Assembly (NCBI GenBank): GCA_026724425.1 | Contig: JAIUCV010001089.1 | Coordinates: forward strand, 121,707-185,706 | Direction of reading: 5' to 3' | DNA from: Erythrophleum ivorense | Lineage: Eukaryota; Streptophyta; Magnoliopsida; Fabales; Fabaceae | Length of the DNA stretch: 64,000 nucleotides | Shown here: positions 47,369 to 61,200 of the stretch, one piece after another | Layout of the letters: each line of letters begins with the position of its first letter | How positions within the stretch are numbered: position 1 is the stretch's first letter | The notes under the pieces: model-generated | The model's input: only the letters and a program-made list of their open reading frames with translations | Database searches by the model: none | What the model was told of the DNA's origin: nothing | Translations under genes and position numbers: made by a program

Positions 47369-49900
47369 TGATAAACACATATTTCTATCTATTTGATTCT
47401 CCTAACTTAGGCATTTTAATGATTAAATATGGCTCTAAGACTTCAATTAGATAAGATTTTATTTTAGTGGCCATTTCTATATTTTAGGAATTTATTTGCA
47501 AATTATTGGTTTTTAATCCTTAAATTTATCTTAAATATTTTTTGTGAATATTTCTATTTGAATTTTTTCCACTTTTTTTGTGCAGAATTTTAATATGTAA
47601 TTGGAGCTTTGACTAGAAAATTGAATTGAAGAAGAGCAAGAGAAGAGATGGGCTTCAAGTGTGTTAGTGTGCAATCTTAAGAGAAATAGAAGAAGTAGGC
47701 CACGAGTTTCATGTAGCAGCTCACGTAATAGCACACAAACCACCTACTCATACAATAGCAGACTCGAGCTTGCATGGAAAGAAAAGAGGAAAAGCAACAC
47801 GTATTCAATGGTGCATGAAGCAAGAAGAAGAAGGCTTGAGAGAAAACTGAGAGTAGCTGTACGTGGAAGACATACTCAAACGCAAAACTACATGTGATTA
47901 AGAAGAGACTTGGTTCTAACGTGGAAAAGAGGCTGGGTTGAAGGAGGCTTGGGTGCAGAACCTTCTCTCGTGTCTTTTAAGCAGCTACAGGAAATGAAGA
48001 CATGGCAAGAGTAGAATGTGGGCTAGAGAAAAGGTTTCATCTCACTACATTTGCTCGAGTTAATGCATTCACACTCATGACCAGCCACGTCTTCACGATG
48101 CTCTGTTTTGGCGAGTAGAGAGTTTCACGTGGGAATGATTCAAAAAGCTAATGTGAAAGAGCTGAGAAGAAAAAGGTTTGAAGAAGCTGCACACTTGAGC
48201 TTGAAAAGAAGAACATTTGGATGAGAGTTTCACGTGGAAACAAATGAAGAGCAGCTGGCAAAACGAGTGAAGGAAGCAGCCTCTATTTAAGAGCTAAACA
48301 AAGAGAAGAAGCTACGTCTTTAGCTCGAGAAAAGCAAGTTAAACGAGAAGAATGAGCTGCATGGGTATTTGGAAGAAGAGAAGCTACGAAATTTATATGG
48401 AATGAAGAAGCTGAAATGAAGAAATGCTGTTGAAATAGAGAAGAAGCTTTTGAGCAGGACAAACACACCAGACCAGTAGCTGAGCAAAGCATGAGCAGAA
48501 GAAACACAAATACATAAAAGACGCTGAACTGGGCAGAGAAAGCTGGAAAGAATGAATGCTACTTGAAGAGTTTTTCTCTTTAGTCTGAACTTGAGCAGAG
48601 GAAGACGCTGGAGCTGAAAATGAAGAGGAAGCTACGTCTGGACTCAAAGATAGTGAAGCATGGATTTTATTTTATTATATTCCAACACTTCAGCATAACA
48701 GGTTGGGGCCCACACTCATATACAATGCAAGCTCATGATCTAACTATTAAAAGGAGAAGTTGAGCGTGACACACGAAAATAAAAGGTTGGGCACGTGACT
48801 TTTAATGAGGAAGGGATTCGAACAAATTGATTCATTCACGCCTCCATATATTCACAAAAATGCCCGAGATTCCATTCCATGCACGCAACTTCATTCATGG
48901 TATTTGCCTATTTATTCATTCATTCACAATTCCAGGCGAGCTTCCATTCCATATAATCCATTCGCACGACTCCTTCATCCACCCATTCATCCATTACCTC
49001 CATTCCATCTTCCATCCATCTCCACCATACAATGAAGTTCTAATCCATCTTAAAGCTAGCAAGGAAGAAAACCTTGGTGTAGCTTGAATCCATGGAGAAA
49101 AATTCAGAATTTTTTTGGCTAAGACTTCTCTATTTTCCTACGCTTTTTCTCTTTCATATATTATTTTGGTTAAGTTGTATTTGATAGGGAATTTGTGTAA
49201 TTATAATTAGTGGCTGGTTAGACACTAATTAGGGAACTTTTTGTTTAATTGATTGATTGAATCTAGTTCTGAATTTTTCATTATTCTCTAATTTCCCATG
49301 TGTGCCTCGAAGGTGTTCGATGCAATATATGAATGAAATTATGTGCTTGAAAGTTAAATTCGAGAATTCCTTAGTATTTAGTTGGTTAATTAAACATTTT
49401 AGGATGATGATTCAGGGGCTAATTAATTAGTTAATCAATCAAATTGGGTGTTCATTGATCCTAAAACAAGAATTGACAATTTAATGCAGGGTTGAGGTTT
49501 CAATTCAATGTTAGATCGTTAATCTCTTAAATCTTGAGTGGTAACCCAAGATAATTTGTTATGAACACAATTAGGAACTCTTAGGCCAGAATCAATTACA
49601 ATTAGAATAGGACAAGGATAGTGGATAACAAGGAATGATTCCAAAGCTAGTCACAAGCCTATTTTCAACCATAATTCATATAATTAGATAGCAATTAGGA
49701 ATTTTAATTCAATTTTATTTTAAATAGTTTAATTAAATCAAAAACCCCCTTTAGTTTAGAAATTTTTAGAGTCTTTTAATATTTGGAAAACTTAATTAAG
49801 CATTGAACTCCAATTCCAAGGGAGATGACCTAGGTTGTGCCACTAACTGCATATTTTATCAACCTAGTTTTATTTTGAGGGTTGCGCGACGAGCCTCTCA
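47369..49900 (+). mobile_element. Solo LTR H2 (H family) inside T6
   Basis: A complete 2,532-bp LTR starts TGATAAACAC and ends GCCTCTCA, with an exact duplication CTATG at 47364-47368 and 49901-49905. It aligns with H1 at both ends and in the middle, including TTTATATTTTAGGAA / TTCTATATTTTAGGAA near the left end and the CATTCATCC tract. The middle (47640-48660) is rich in AAGAAGC words and has an above-average GC content for the window. No protein remnant was recognised. Confidence 0.9.
48825..49030. repeat. CATTC/CATCC simple-sequence tract in H2
   Basis: Repeated CATTCA, ATCCA and TCCATC words equivalent to the tract in H1. The two overlapping plus-strand ORFs here are products of the repeat. 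Confidence 0.7.
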
Positions 49901-52900
49901 CTATGCAAGCATATAGCACCCATGGAGTTTGCTTACTTTCTCTTAAGGAATTGGCACTTGTGAAACTTCCTAGATGTCTTGAGAACTCATATATACCCTT
50001 AGACAAATTAAATTACTACTAGGAAGCTTTATCTTGGCCTAGGTGTAATTAAATCCCTAGGTTTGCTAACTTACAATCTAATGCTTCTTATTCAATTTCA
50101 ATGGCATATTTTTAATCCTCACACTCCATAACCCTTGGTTCCATCAAGAACACATGAAGAAAAACTCTTCTCCTCACTTTCTCTCTCTAGGTCGAAGCCT
50201 AAATATCTGGGAAACATAAGATTTTGCAAGTGTTTCAAGTAAAGTCTTACTTTAAAATGAAACTCTCTTCGTGTAGATTATTTTCCACTGATTGGTTTCT
50301 TGAAAAGAGTTCCTTTTTCATTTGGGGCAGACCTGAATCTTTAAGTTTTCAAGAAAAGAAAACTACCATTAGAGAGCTTTTAGAGAGAGGAACAACTTTC
50401 CTAATTGGCACGAGATGAAACGGGGTCATTTATTTACCTAAACGGAAGCTTAAACTTCTTCTCTCTCCGTTCCTTTAATGTCAAACCATGGCTGCTCAAA
50501 ATTCTAAAAATGGAAGCTTGGAGAAGGTGATGAGGTGTAATCTTACTTAATAAATCTCTTTCATAATTTTTTAAAATGATCATTTTGCCTCTACGGGCCT
50601 GTTGCTCCATTTAGGCTCATTTCAACTCCTTTTTAAGAATCGTCTTTTCCATCATAAAATTTATATCCTCTAATTTATAAAATATCTTTGGTTTCATCCA
50701 AATTAGATTAAAAACCTTCTCGAATGAATAGATCAAAGTTCAGGTCAACCGACACTCAAAGATGTAAATTGGAGGGCTTTAAACTATTCTAGGGTTCCTA
50801 TAGTTTTTATGGCCTCTGAAAACCTCAAGAAACTCATTTTTCTCATTTAAAAATCCCTTCTTTGAGCTTTCTAAAAAGTTTCCAAAATTACAAAAATACC
50901 ACTGCATCTTCATTAAATTTCATTTGGTTATTCTGGCTCTATTGTTAGGGCACCTTTGGCCTTAGATCCTCATTATTTAAGGTCTAGGTTATTGCTCTAA
51001 TTTTATTAGATCTTAAATCATTCTATTTGGGGGGCTTCCTTTTATATCCAGTGAGTTTCATACATTTATAAAGAAATTGAACATTACGTTTCTCACTTTT
51101 ATGAAGGAACCGAATGTTACACTTGGCATTATATACACACTTTCCATGCCACACACATACCCAAATCAAATGTTCTTGCACATATACATCGAATCATGGT
51201 ATTTACATCAAATTCTCATACTTTTACATGTGCATAAAGGTTTACATTACATAAATTATGTAACACCATATTTATTTACCTCATCTCATCTCATTTCTAA
51301 TTCATTTGCATTGGCCTAGCCACTTTCTCAAGAAAAATACAATAAAATAATGGATTATTTTGAATTATGTCGTGGATAAATTTTTCTTTTCATGTCCCAT
51401 GGACCTTATGAACTCATTCATCTCATTCTCATATTTAAATGCATAAATGCAACTCAAAACCATCTCAAAATGTGGCCAAAAACTCAAGCTTATGAACCAT
51501 ATACATAAAAATTTCATGTGCAGCCTCAAGTTAGTGTGCCAACTTTCTATCATCAACTTTGAAAAATTATAACTAATCCTAGAAAAATCAAAATCAAGCA
51601 AACAATACCATTCTAGAAAGCTACAGATGTATAATGTATGCTAAAAAGAAGTTTAGACCATAATGGGGACATCTAACCACTAAAAATTGATGGAACAATA
51701 ACCAAACTCGCCTAGCACTATTGGTACTATCATAGAACTTTAAAAGTTCATATCTCTATGCTCAGACTTCCAATTAAGGTGATCTTAGTGGCCATAGAAA
51801 GCTTATCATGTCTAGTTTATTCCTATAAAATTTCATGAGTATTAAACATCATTTGACCTCAAATGATATAGGAGAAGAAACTGACCATATGAATAGTACC
51901 TATACCTGAACAACTAAAATTTGGAAACTTTGAAAATTCATAATTAATTTCACAAAACTCCAAATAATCTAGTCTTTAGTTTCTCAAAAATCTATGAATG
52001 AGATCTATATGCATGCCAAATTTCATAAGGAAATTCGTTCATTTAGTCAGATTGTACGAATGGGTGGCAAATTTGCTCTTTTAAGCTTCTTAAAGGGCTC
52101 AAGAGAGTGAAATTTGGTTCCAAGGCTTTCATGGAACTTGAGCACATGGAAAAGCACCAAAATGGTCTACTAAACTTGTCTCAAAGGTGCACAAACCTAG
52201 ATTTCACAAACTCACTCTCTTACCCCAAGGTATACATAAGAACACATAAGCCATATCTTGCCATTCAATGTCAAAAACTTGCTACGACATTCACATGGCA
52301 TCAAATCTCATATATACATCAAATATCCATGTAATTACATGTGTTCATAAGCTCATACATCATATACAATATTGGATTACATCATATGCCATTCATATGA
52401 CTATAAAATGGACAATTTCACACACTTTGTTGTCAATCTCTCTTCTTCAAGCTTGGTGGCTTCCATTTCTTAGTTCATTTAGTCCACCTAGACATGTTAG
52501 ACAAATGGGGAGGAAGGGATGAGATTCTAAGAATCCCAATAGCTCTTCTCCCTTTCAACCATACATAAAGAATGCAAATCCAAGTCTAAAAATTAATGCA
52601 TGGACATCATGGCTTTCATAATCATTCATGGAACATTTTTAGCATTCAAGAAGTCATACAAAACATACATAGGTTTGCCAAGAAGATGGTTTAGGCTCAC
52701 CCACTTCTCTTGGGGGATTTTGGACTTGCCTCATGTAATATCTAGTTCTCCAAAAATCAGAGAAAATATAAGAAACGTAACGTACGGTTTCTCCATAAAT
52801 GAACGAAATTCACTAGATACAAAAAGAAGTCCCCTAAAATGAGATAGTTAAGGTCCCAACAAATTTGGAAAGCATTTTAGACTCCTAAAAATGAGAATCC

Positions 52901-53318
52901 CAAGCTCAGATTGAAAGAAAAATAGAGCTATAATGAAAAAACAATTTCTTACAAGAAACTTACAAAATGTAATGGCATTTTTGTAATTTTGAGCAAATTT
53001 TGAAATTCACATAGCAGGGCTTTTTAAATGAAAGTTTTAAGTTCCTCAGGGTTTTCAGAGGCCCTAAAAACTATAAGAAGGCCCGGGATAGCTAAAGCCC
53101 CTTCGGTGGATGTTTTTCAATGTCGATGTATTTAAACTTTCGTTCGGGAAGGTTTTAGCTCCGATTTGAGTAATTCCAAATGCATTTTACTAAATTGGGA
53201 ACCTAAATTTCATAATGGAAAAGATGGTTCTCAAAAAGGAGCTAAAATGAAGGAGAAACAAAAGTGCCAAGAATGAAGGGCAAAATGGAAATTTTTGAAA
53301 AGTTTACTTCCTCCCACC

Positions 53319-53327
53319 TATATATAT
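53319..53327 (+). promoter_or_regulatory. TATA box of LTR T8
   Basis: TATATATAT lies about 584 bp from the LTR start and is followed by GATGCGCCC. Confidence 0.7.
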
Positions 53328-54632
53328 GATGCGCCCTTCTTCTCCCTTCATTTTGCACGACCAAGTTCTGCCTAAAACCAAAGGAAAACCCTAGGGAGAG
53401 TGGCACACAAGAAGGAGGCAAAGAGGAGGAGAAATCAAAGGCTTAAGGTATGAAAATTTAGTAGTTTTTCATGCTTTTTCTCTTCCAAACCTCGTCTCCT
53501 TCATTCTCTTTTATTTCCTATGATTATAATGAAGTATATGGATCTATTTTAAGGTAAAAATTTAGATTTGAAGAGAGGAGCTCAAAAAACACAAGATTCA
53601 AGTGAGAAAAAGCAAGAAAACAAGGTAAATCTTGCATCCTATGGTAGCTACTCCTCCCCTCTTCTTCTCCATATTTTGCCCCATGTGTGTAGATACTAGA
53701 GGGCTGGAATTTTGAGGGGAACCAATGGTGAATTCCATGAATTTAAGGGAGGAGAGTAAGAATATGCAAAGAAATTCAAGAAAAAGCTATGAAATTTCAA
53801 GGTGCAAAACCTAGGGTTTCAATTACACCTTGTAAAACCTGATTTTGTATGATGATTCCTAGGCCTAAATAAGAGTTTAAATGAGCTCCCAAGATCCGTA
53901 AGAAGCTCCCCACATGCATCCTCCCTTGAGAAAATAAAGCAAACTCTAAGAAACCCCATTTCCCCCATAGCCTCGGCCTAAAGGGGTTTGTGTAGTTAGG
54001 GAGAGTTTTAAATTTTTCTAAACCTATTCTTGAGTCATATATGATGAATGAAAATGAGGGAAGGCCTTGGGAAAAATTTCGAACCTATAGAAAGTGAGTT
54101 GGTGCTTTAGGTTCCATATTATGATCTAAAGAAGCAACATGTAGTTAGGCTCTTGGTTTTAATTGTGTGATGACTCTAAGAGACTTAAAAGGACTCAAGA
54201 ATCATATTTGAAAGGAAAGAATGGAGCCTAGAATTTATTTGAGGGGTGTTGCTTCATTAGGTGCAATTATGGAACCATAATGAGGTTTATAGACCAAGTT
54301 AGTGTCTAGGTGAGTTATGTGGCTTTAGAATTAATTCCATGAACCTAATTGGCTTCCATAAATTGTGTTTAGGCCAAGAGAAATTATCTCCACACTTTTG
54401 TGTGTGTGTGGCCAAAAAGGGGAGCTTGTATTCAAGAGAAAAAGTGTGTAATTGTGTACAAGGTAGTTCTCTCCACCTTCTCTCATGCATGGATGTGTGC
54501 TTAGCTTGTCTTGAATGTATGTATGTGTATTTTTAAGCCATGAAAAGTGTTCTAGCATGACTTTAATTCCATGGTGCCATGATGTTATAATATACTCATA
54601 TATGATTTTTTTTATGTGTGCTTGGGTTTGGT

Positions 54633-54825
54633 TGAGTGTGGTGAGGCCAAGAACCCTTAGCTATGGTGAGGATGAGCCAAGAACCCTTGAGATTGGTTGA
54701 GACAAAGCAAAGAGTCTCCCAAAAGCAAGATGGGCTCCCAAGAGTATGGTTGAGTCCAAGAATCTCTTAAAGAATGGGTAAGGCAAGTCCAACATCCATA
54801 AGAAATTGGGTGAGACCAATCCACT
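54633..54825 (+). repeat. AAAAGTCC-type tandem array in T8
   Basis: Six units of about 31-33 bp, with GCCAAGAACCCTT in place of GCCAAAAGTCCCT in several, the same variant as in T5, T9 and T10. This marks a subfamily. Confidence 0.8.
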
Positions 54826-57213
54826 CGCTTGGCAAGCCTTTATATGCTATGTATGACATTCTCAAATGATGAAAATGCTTCTTGAATGTTTGCACATGTC
54901 AACATGACCATACATGCATTTATGAGACTTGTTTGCATCCATTATGTATGATTGAATGGGAGATGAGCTATTGGGATTCTTTGAATTTCATCCCGTCCTC
55001 TCCAATGTTCTAACATGCTAGGTGGACCAAGAGAGCAAGGAGATGGAAGCCAACCACTTGAGAGATGAGAGTATGACATTGAAATGTATGAAATTTGCTT
55101 TATTAAGGTCATCAAGATGGCAAATGTTATCATCTATGGTTGTATATGATCTATGACCTCTTGAACATATGTAATTATGATAATATGTTATGTTTAAATG
55201 GGAGAATGTATTATGTGACCACTAGAATGCAATTTGAGCATGTAATGCTAAGTTATGCTTATTGGAAGTTTGATGTAAGTATGTATAATTGCATGTGACA
55301 GCCAAAATGAGAGGCATGAAGTTTGGGACCATTTGGGGAGCTCATACAAGTCTTAATTATACCTTTAGACTTGCCCAAGAGGTGCCAAACTCCAAGGAAA
55401 ACTATTTGGACACTTTGGTATTCCATATAGAGCCAAAATTGACCAATTTAGAACCCAATATCACTTTTTGCCCAAATGAGCTCTTCTTGATATGAGATTT
55501 GGCTTGCAATTAGAGTTTGTTGAGATATTTTTGGGAAGCTAAAGAACATAATTTTTAGATGTCTAGAGAATATTTAATGAATTTTCAAAGTTGGAAAATT
55601 TTGTAGTTTTGGTCATGTCACTGTTCATACTGGTTTGAAAATGAAATCTATCACATACAATGATATTTTATGCAGAGAAACTAGACATTCACAGTGACTT
55701 GTGCCAACTAAAAGCACCTCATTTGGAGGTCTAGAGGGGGAGATATGAATTTTCAAAAACTCTTTCCAGTATCAAGAATTTCAACCGACCTCTGTTATTG
55801 TTTGATTGGATTTTGAGACCTGGGAGTGCCTGAACTAGTCTGGAATTATTTTTTACCTCTAGATAACATCCACAAATTTCTGTATTAGTATCATTTTCAT
55901 ATATTGGATTTTTTTGGAATTAATTAGACATTTTTTAAATTTGCTACAGAAATTTGTGACAACACTAATGAACAGCTTGACCTCTGGACCATTTTGAATG
56001 TCAAACATCCTCTGTGTTTGATGTTATGGTCTGGACATATTTTTAGTATGAATTATACATCTATAGCTTTCCAGAATGGCCAATAATGCATCATTTTAAT
56101 TTTTCTAAATTTAGTTATGAGTTTTCCAAAATTGTGACAGAAAAGTGAAAAAATCTTGTCGAAATTATGTAAAAATCTGGTCGAAATTATGTATGTGTAT
56201 TTTGAGCTTCCCTTTGAGTTCCATGAGTTTATAGGCTGCTTTTTATGATGGAAATGAGTTGAATTCATGTAATTAAATATGACAATATGATGTATGAGCT
56301 CATATGGTTCATGTGACACCGAATGAAATTTTTATATACGACGCAACGCGAAAATAATCAATATTTTTATTGCTTTTTTCATTAGAAACTTATATGATTC
56401 ATGAAATTGAGTCATTTAAAGGTATGAGATGAGCTAGAAATTATGGTGTTACACCTCACTCTTTGAAAACTTTTGGCTTGTCTCACCCATTCTTGGGGGC
56501 TTTTGGCTCATCCTCACCCTAACTAAGAGACTTTTGACTTCACCACACTCAAGCAAACCAAAACATGTTCATAAAGCATCATTTCAGTACATAACAAGCC
56601 ATCATGGTACCATGGCATATATGTAATATCTGGTTCTTTGAAAACGAGAAAAAATGCGAGAAACGTAACGTACAATTTCTCCATAAATACATGAAATTCA
56701 CTAAATACCCAAGGAAGCCCCCTAGATAGAGTGATTTGAGGTCCAATAAAATTGGAATAATATTCTAGACCTCAGATAATGGTGATTCAAGGTCAGAGGT
56801 GCCTTGAACTGGAGCCAGAATAGCCATATAGACTTCTAAGAAAAGGTAATGAAATGTAATAGCATTTTCATAATTTCAGGAAATTTTTAGAATTTTTATA
56901 GGAGAGCTTTTTAAATGGTAAATTTGAGTTCTATGAGGTTCTTAGAGGCTCTGAAAACCATGAAAAGCCCCAGGACAATTAAAGCCCCTTCGATAGATGT
57001 TTTCTAACGGCGGTGAACCTGAACTTTGACTAATTCGTTTATGAAGGTTTAAACTCCAAATTGAGTGATCCCAGAGGTATTTTATAAGATTGAGGACCTA
57101 AATTTTATGATTGAAAAAACAGTTCTCAAAAAAGAGCTAAAACAAACCAGAAACAAAAATGCCAAGACGAAGGGACAAAATTGAAATTTCTAAAAAGTTC
57201 TTCCTAACCTACT

Positions 57214-57226
57214 TATATATATATAT
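57214..57226 (+). promoter_or_regulatory. TATA box of LTR T9
   Basis: TATATATATATAT lies about 592 bp from the LTR start, followed by GGCACCCCCACC as in T5. Confidence 0.7.
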
Positions 57227-58278
57227 GGCACCCCCACCTACTCATTCATTTAGCCACATTTGCTTTTTCCCTAAAACAGAGGAGAGAGCTAGGGTTTGAG
57301 GTGCACCAAGAGGAGAAGAAAGGGAGGAGAAAAACAAGGAAAAAGGTATGGATTTTCTTGATTTTTCATGCTTTCTCCTTAGCAAACTCCACCTCCATCT
57401 TCCCTTCTTTCCCATGATTTTATTGAAGTTCTTGGATTTGTTTTGAGGGCAAAACAAAGGTGGAAAATTCGGATTTGGGGAGAGGAGGGCAAGCAAAGTG
57501 AGAAACAAGTAAGAAAAGTCAAGAAAACACGGTAAATCTTCATTCCATGGTAACTACTCCTTCTTCCCTCCTTCTCCTTGGTTTGCCCCACCTAGAGAGC
57601 TTTAAGAAGATAAGGATTTTAGGCAGAACCAAGGGTGAACCTTAGGAAATTGAGTGTAGAGAATAAGAATATGCAAAGAGAATTAACAAACAACCATGGA
57701 AAATCAAGATAGCAAAGTTAGGGTTTCAAGTGTCCCTTGCAAAATTTCATTTGATATAATAATTTCTAGACCTAAATGAGTGTTTGGATGAACTCTTAAG
57801 ATCTCTCGAAGGCTCCTCATATGCATCTTCCATCAAGAAAACAAAGAAAACTCTAAGGGTAGCCTTAAGGAGCATAGCCTTAGCCTAGAGTAGTTAAGGC
57901 ACCTAGGGGTAGTTTTAATTTATTCCAAACTTATTTTTGAGTCATATATGATGGAAAAAGATGAGAGGAAGCCTTGAAAATATTTTAAAAGCCGTAGAAA
58001 GTGAGATGGTATCATAAATTTCATATTATGGCTTAAAGAAGCAATACCTAGCTAAGCTCCTTGATTTGATTGTGCGATGACTCCAAGAGGCCTAAAAGGA
58101 GTCAAAAATCATAAATTAATGAAGAGAATGGAGCAAAGATCATGTTTCCATAAGGTTGATTCATTAAGTACATTATGGAACCATAAAAGAGCCATATGAA
58201 CCACCTAGCTTTTCTAATGAATGTATGGCTTTAGAATTTAGTTCAAGAGTATAATTGGCTTCCATATGATGTGCTTAG

Positions 58279-61200
58279 TATAACACCATATATTTATAGC
58301 TCATTTCATACTATCTCTATGCCTCATATCAAGCAACTCACAAAGAGGCAAGGAAAAATAGCATTAAATAATGCATTTCTAAGCGTTGTGTAACGTATAA
58401 AAATTTCATTTGGTGTCACGTGGACCATGTGAGCTCATACATTGCATTCTCATATTTAATTATATGAATACAACTCATTTGCATCATTAAAAGTGGCCTA
58501 CATCTCGTGGAACTCAAAGGGAAGCATAAAATACATGTGTATATTTTCGGCCAGATTTTTCCTCTTTTCTATCATAAATTTTGAAAAATTATAACTAATT
58601 CTAGAAAATCAAAATCATACATTATTGGAATTATGGAAAGCTACACATATCTACTTCATATAAAAATATGTCTAGACCATAACATTCAACACAAAGGATG
58701 TTTGACATTCAAAAGGTTCAGAGGTCAGGCTATCCACTGGTGTTGTCACAGAATTCTGCAGCAAACTTCAAAAACATCTACTTAATTTCAAAAAATCCAA
58801 TCTATGTAAATGATACCAATCTGGAAAGTTGTGGATGTTAGCTAGAGGAAAAAAATAACTTAAGACTAGTTCAGCACGTTTAGGCATAAAAATTAATCAA
58901 ATACTACCTGAGGTCAGTTGGAGTTCCTGATACTAGATAGAATCTTTAAAATTTCATATCTCCCTATCTAGATATCCAAATGAGGTTCTTCTAGTTGTTA
59001 CAAGTCACTGTGAATGTCTAGTTTCTTTGTATAAAATTTTATAATAATTGGACATCATTTGGGCGCTGTGTGACAGATTTCATTTTTGGACCAGTATGAA
59101 CAGTGACATGACCAAAACTAGAAAAATTTTCCAATCTCAAAAATTCATCAAATATTCTCTAGACCTCCAAAAATTATGTTCTTTAGCTTCCCAAAAATTT
59201 CTTAACAAGATCTAATTGCATGCCAAATCTAAGATTAAGAAGAGCTCATTTAGATAAAAAAGTGATATAGAGTTCCATTATGGTTAATTTTGGCTCCATA
59301 TAGGATACCAAAATGTCCAAATGTCTTTCCTTGGGGTTTGGCACCTTTTAGGAAAGTCTAAAAGCATAATTAGGACTTGTGTGAACTGCCTAAATGATCC
59401 CAAATCTCATTCATCTCATTTTGGCTATTCCACTTCCATTCATACATGAAATTCCATAATGCAAAATTGCCATTACATGACCAAAATGAGTATTTCCATA
59501 CATATAACCCTAGCTCTCATTTATACACAATACATTAACATACTTTTACATGCTCATAATATCATAGGTGATATACAATTGTGGATTTCATCAATTACTA
59601 TCCATAAGGCTTTAAAGTAACAATTTCAAGACCCTTTGATGTCATGGTCTCATCTTCAAGATGGTTAGCTTCCATTACCTTGCTCTCTTGGTCCACCTAG
59701 CATGTTAGAATATTGGAGAGGAGGGGATGAGATTCAAAGAATCCCAATAACTCATCTCTCATTCAATCATACATAAAGCATGCAAACAAGTCTCATAAAT
59801 GCATGTATGGTCATGTTGATATATGCAAACATTCAAGAGGCATTTTCATCATTTGAGAAAGTCATATATAGCATATAAAGGCTTGCCAAGCAAGTAGATT
59901 GGCCCTCACCCATTTACTTATGAATTTTGGACTGCCTCACCCATTTTTTAAGAGGTTTTTGGACTTAACCATGCTCTTAGGAGTCAACCTCACTCTTGGA
60001 GACTCTTTACTTTATCTTAACCAATCTTGAGGGTTCTTGGCTCATCCTCACCGTGGCTAAGGGTTCTTGGCCTCACCACACTCAAGCAAACCCAAGCACA
60101 CATCATATAAGAGCATATTGCAACATCATGGCACCATGGAATCAAAGTCATGCTAGAATACTTTTCATGGCTTAAAAATACACATACACACATTCAAAGA
60201 CAAGTAAAGCAAGCAATCATGTATGAGAGAAGGTGGAAAGAGCTACCTTGCTAGCATTTGTACACTTTTTCCTTAAGCCTTGAATCCTCTCCTTTGACCT
60301 CACACACCAAGAAGGTGGAGATCATTCATCTTGGCCTAGATGCATCATATAGAAACTAATTATACTCTTGGAGTAAAATCTAAGGCCATACAACTTGCTT
60401 AAACTCTAGCTTGACCTATAAACCACTTTATGGTTCCAAAATGCACTTAATGAAGCAACACCCCTCAAATAAATTCTAGACTCTATTCTTTCCTTTCAAA
60501 TATGAGTCTTGACTCCTTTTAAGCCTCTTAGAGTCATTACACAATTAAAATAAAGAACCTAACTATATGTTGCTTCTTTAGGTCATATTATGGAACATAT
60601 GAAACCCTAGACTTTGCATCTTGAATTTCCATGATTTTTTATTAATTCTCTTTGCATATTCCTTAATCTCCACACTTTTTTCTAAGAATCACCCTTGGTT
60701 CTGCCTAAAAATCAAACCCTCCTAGGGTTCTTGAGTGGGGCGAAATGGTGGAGGAAGAGGAGCAAGGGTAGCAATCATGGAAAAAGAAATTACCTTGTTT
60801 TTCCTTGTTTTCTCACTAGAATCTTGTCTTCTTTGAGCTCTCCTCTTCAAATCCAAATTTTCTCCTCTGTTCTTCCCTCAAAACAGATCCAAAAACTTTA
60901 ATAAAACTATAAGAAGAAAGCTCAAGAGGAGAGGAACAAGTTTGGAAAAAGATGGAACATGAAAATCCATGAAATTCCTTACCTTTTCCTAGCTTTTTAT
61001 CCTCCTTTCTTCTCCTTCATGGTGCGCCTAAGAGAGCTGGTGTTTTCTCTGATTTTTGGGTAGAATAGGTTATGTAAATGAAGGAGAGAAGAAATAAGAA
61101 ACTTAAAGAGTGTTCAAGAAGCTTCCACTTTCTTGAAAATTTTAATTTTACCCTTCGTTTTAGCATTTTCATTTCTAACTCATTTTAACTTCTTTTGAGA

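Larger units (their letters stand above)
45101..51121 (-). mobile_element. Solo LTR T6 (T family, minus), split by H2
   Basis: T6 starts TGTAATATCTTAACC and ends CCGAATGTTACA, with an exact duplication CTTGG at 45096-45100 and 51122-51126. Its own sequence is 45101-47368 plus 49906-51121, about 3.48 kb, the family's length. The minus orientation is shown by the array (CTTTTGG words at 46540-46705) and by the TGTAACATTCGG start at the right end. Several short ORFs across it are not conserved. Confidence 0.9.
52735..56453 (+). mobile_element. Solo LTR T8 (T family) inside T7
   Basis: A complete 3,719-bp LTR starts TGTAATATCTAGTTC and ends TATGGTGTTACA, with an exact duplication CCTCA at 52730-52734 and 56454-56458. 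It has a TATA box at 53319, donor-like AAG|GTATG at 53447/53448 and AAG|GTAAAT at 53624/53625, AAG|GTAG at 54462/54463, and the array at 54633-54825. No internal region. Confidence 0.93.
52685..56560 (-). repeat. AAAAGTCC tandem array in T7, split by T8
   Basis: The array occupies 52685-52734 and 56454-56560 (CTTTTGGCTT and TTTTGGCTCATCC words). T8 is inserted inside it. Confidence 0.82.

Noticed and set aside
48283..49087. Overlapping ORFs rich in Ser, His and Phe
   Set aside because: They arise from CATTC/CATCC and AAGAAG simple sequence in H2, on both strands and in overlapping frames, and are not conserved in H1.
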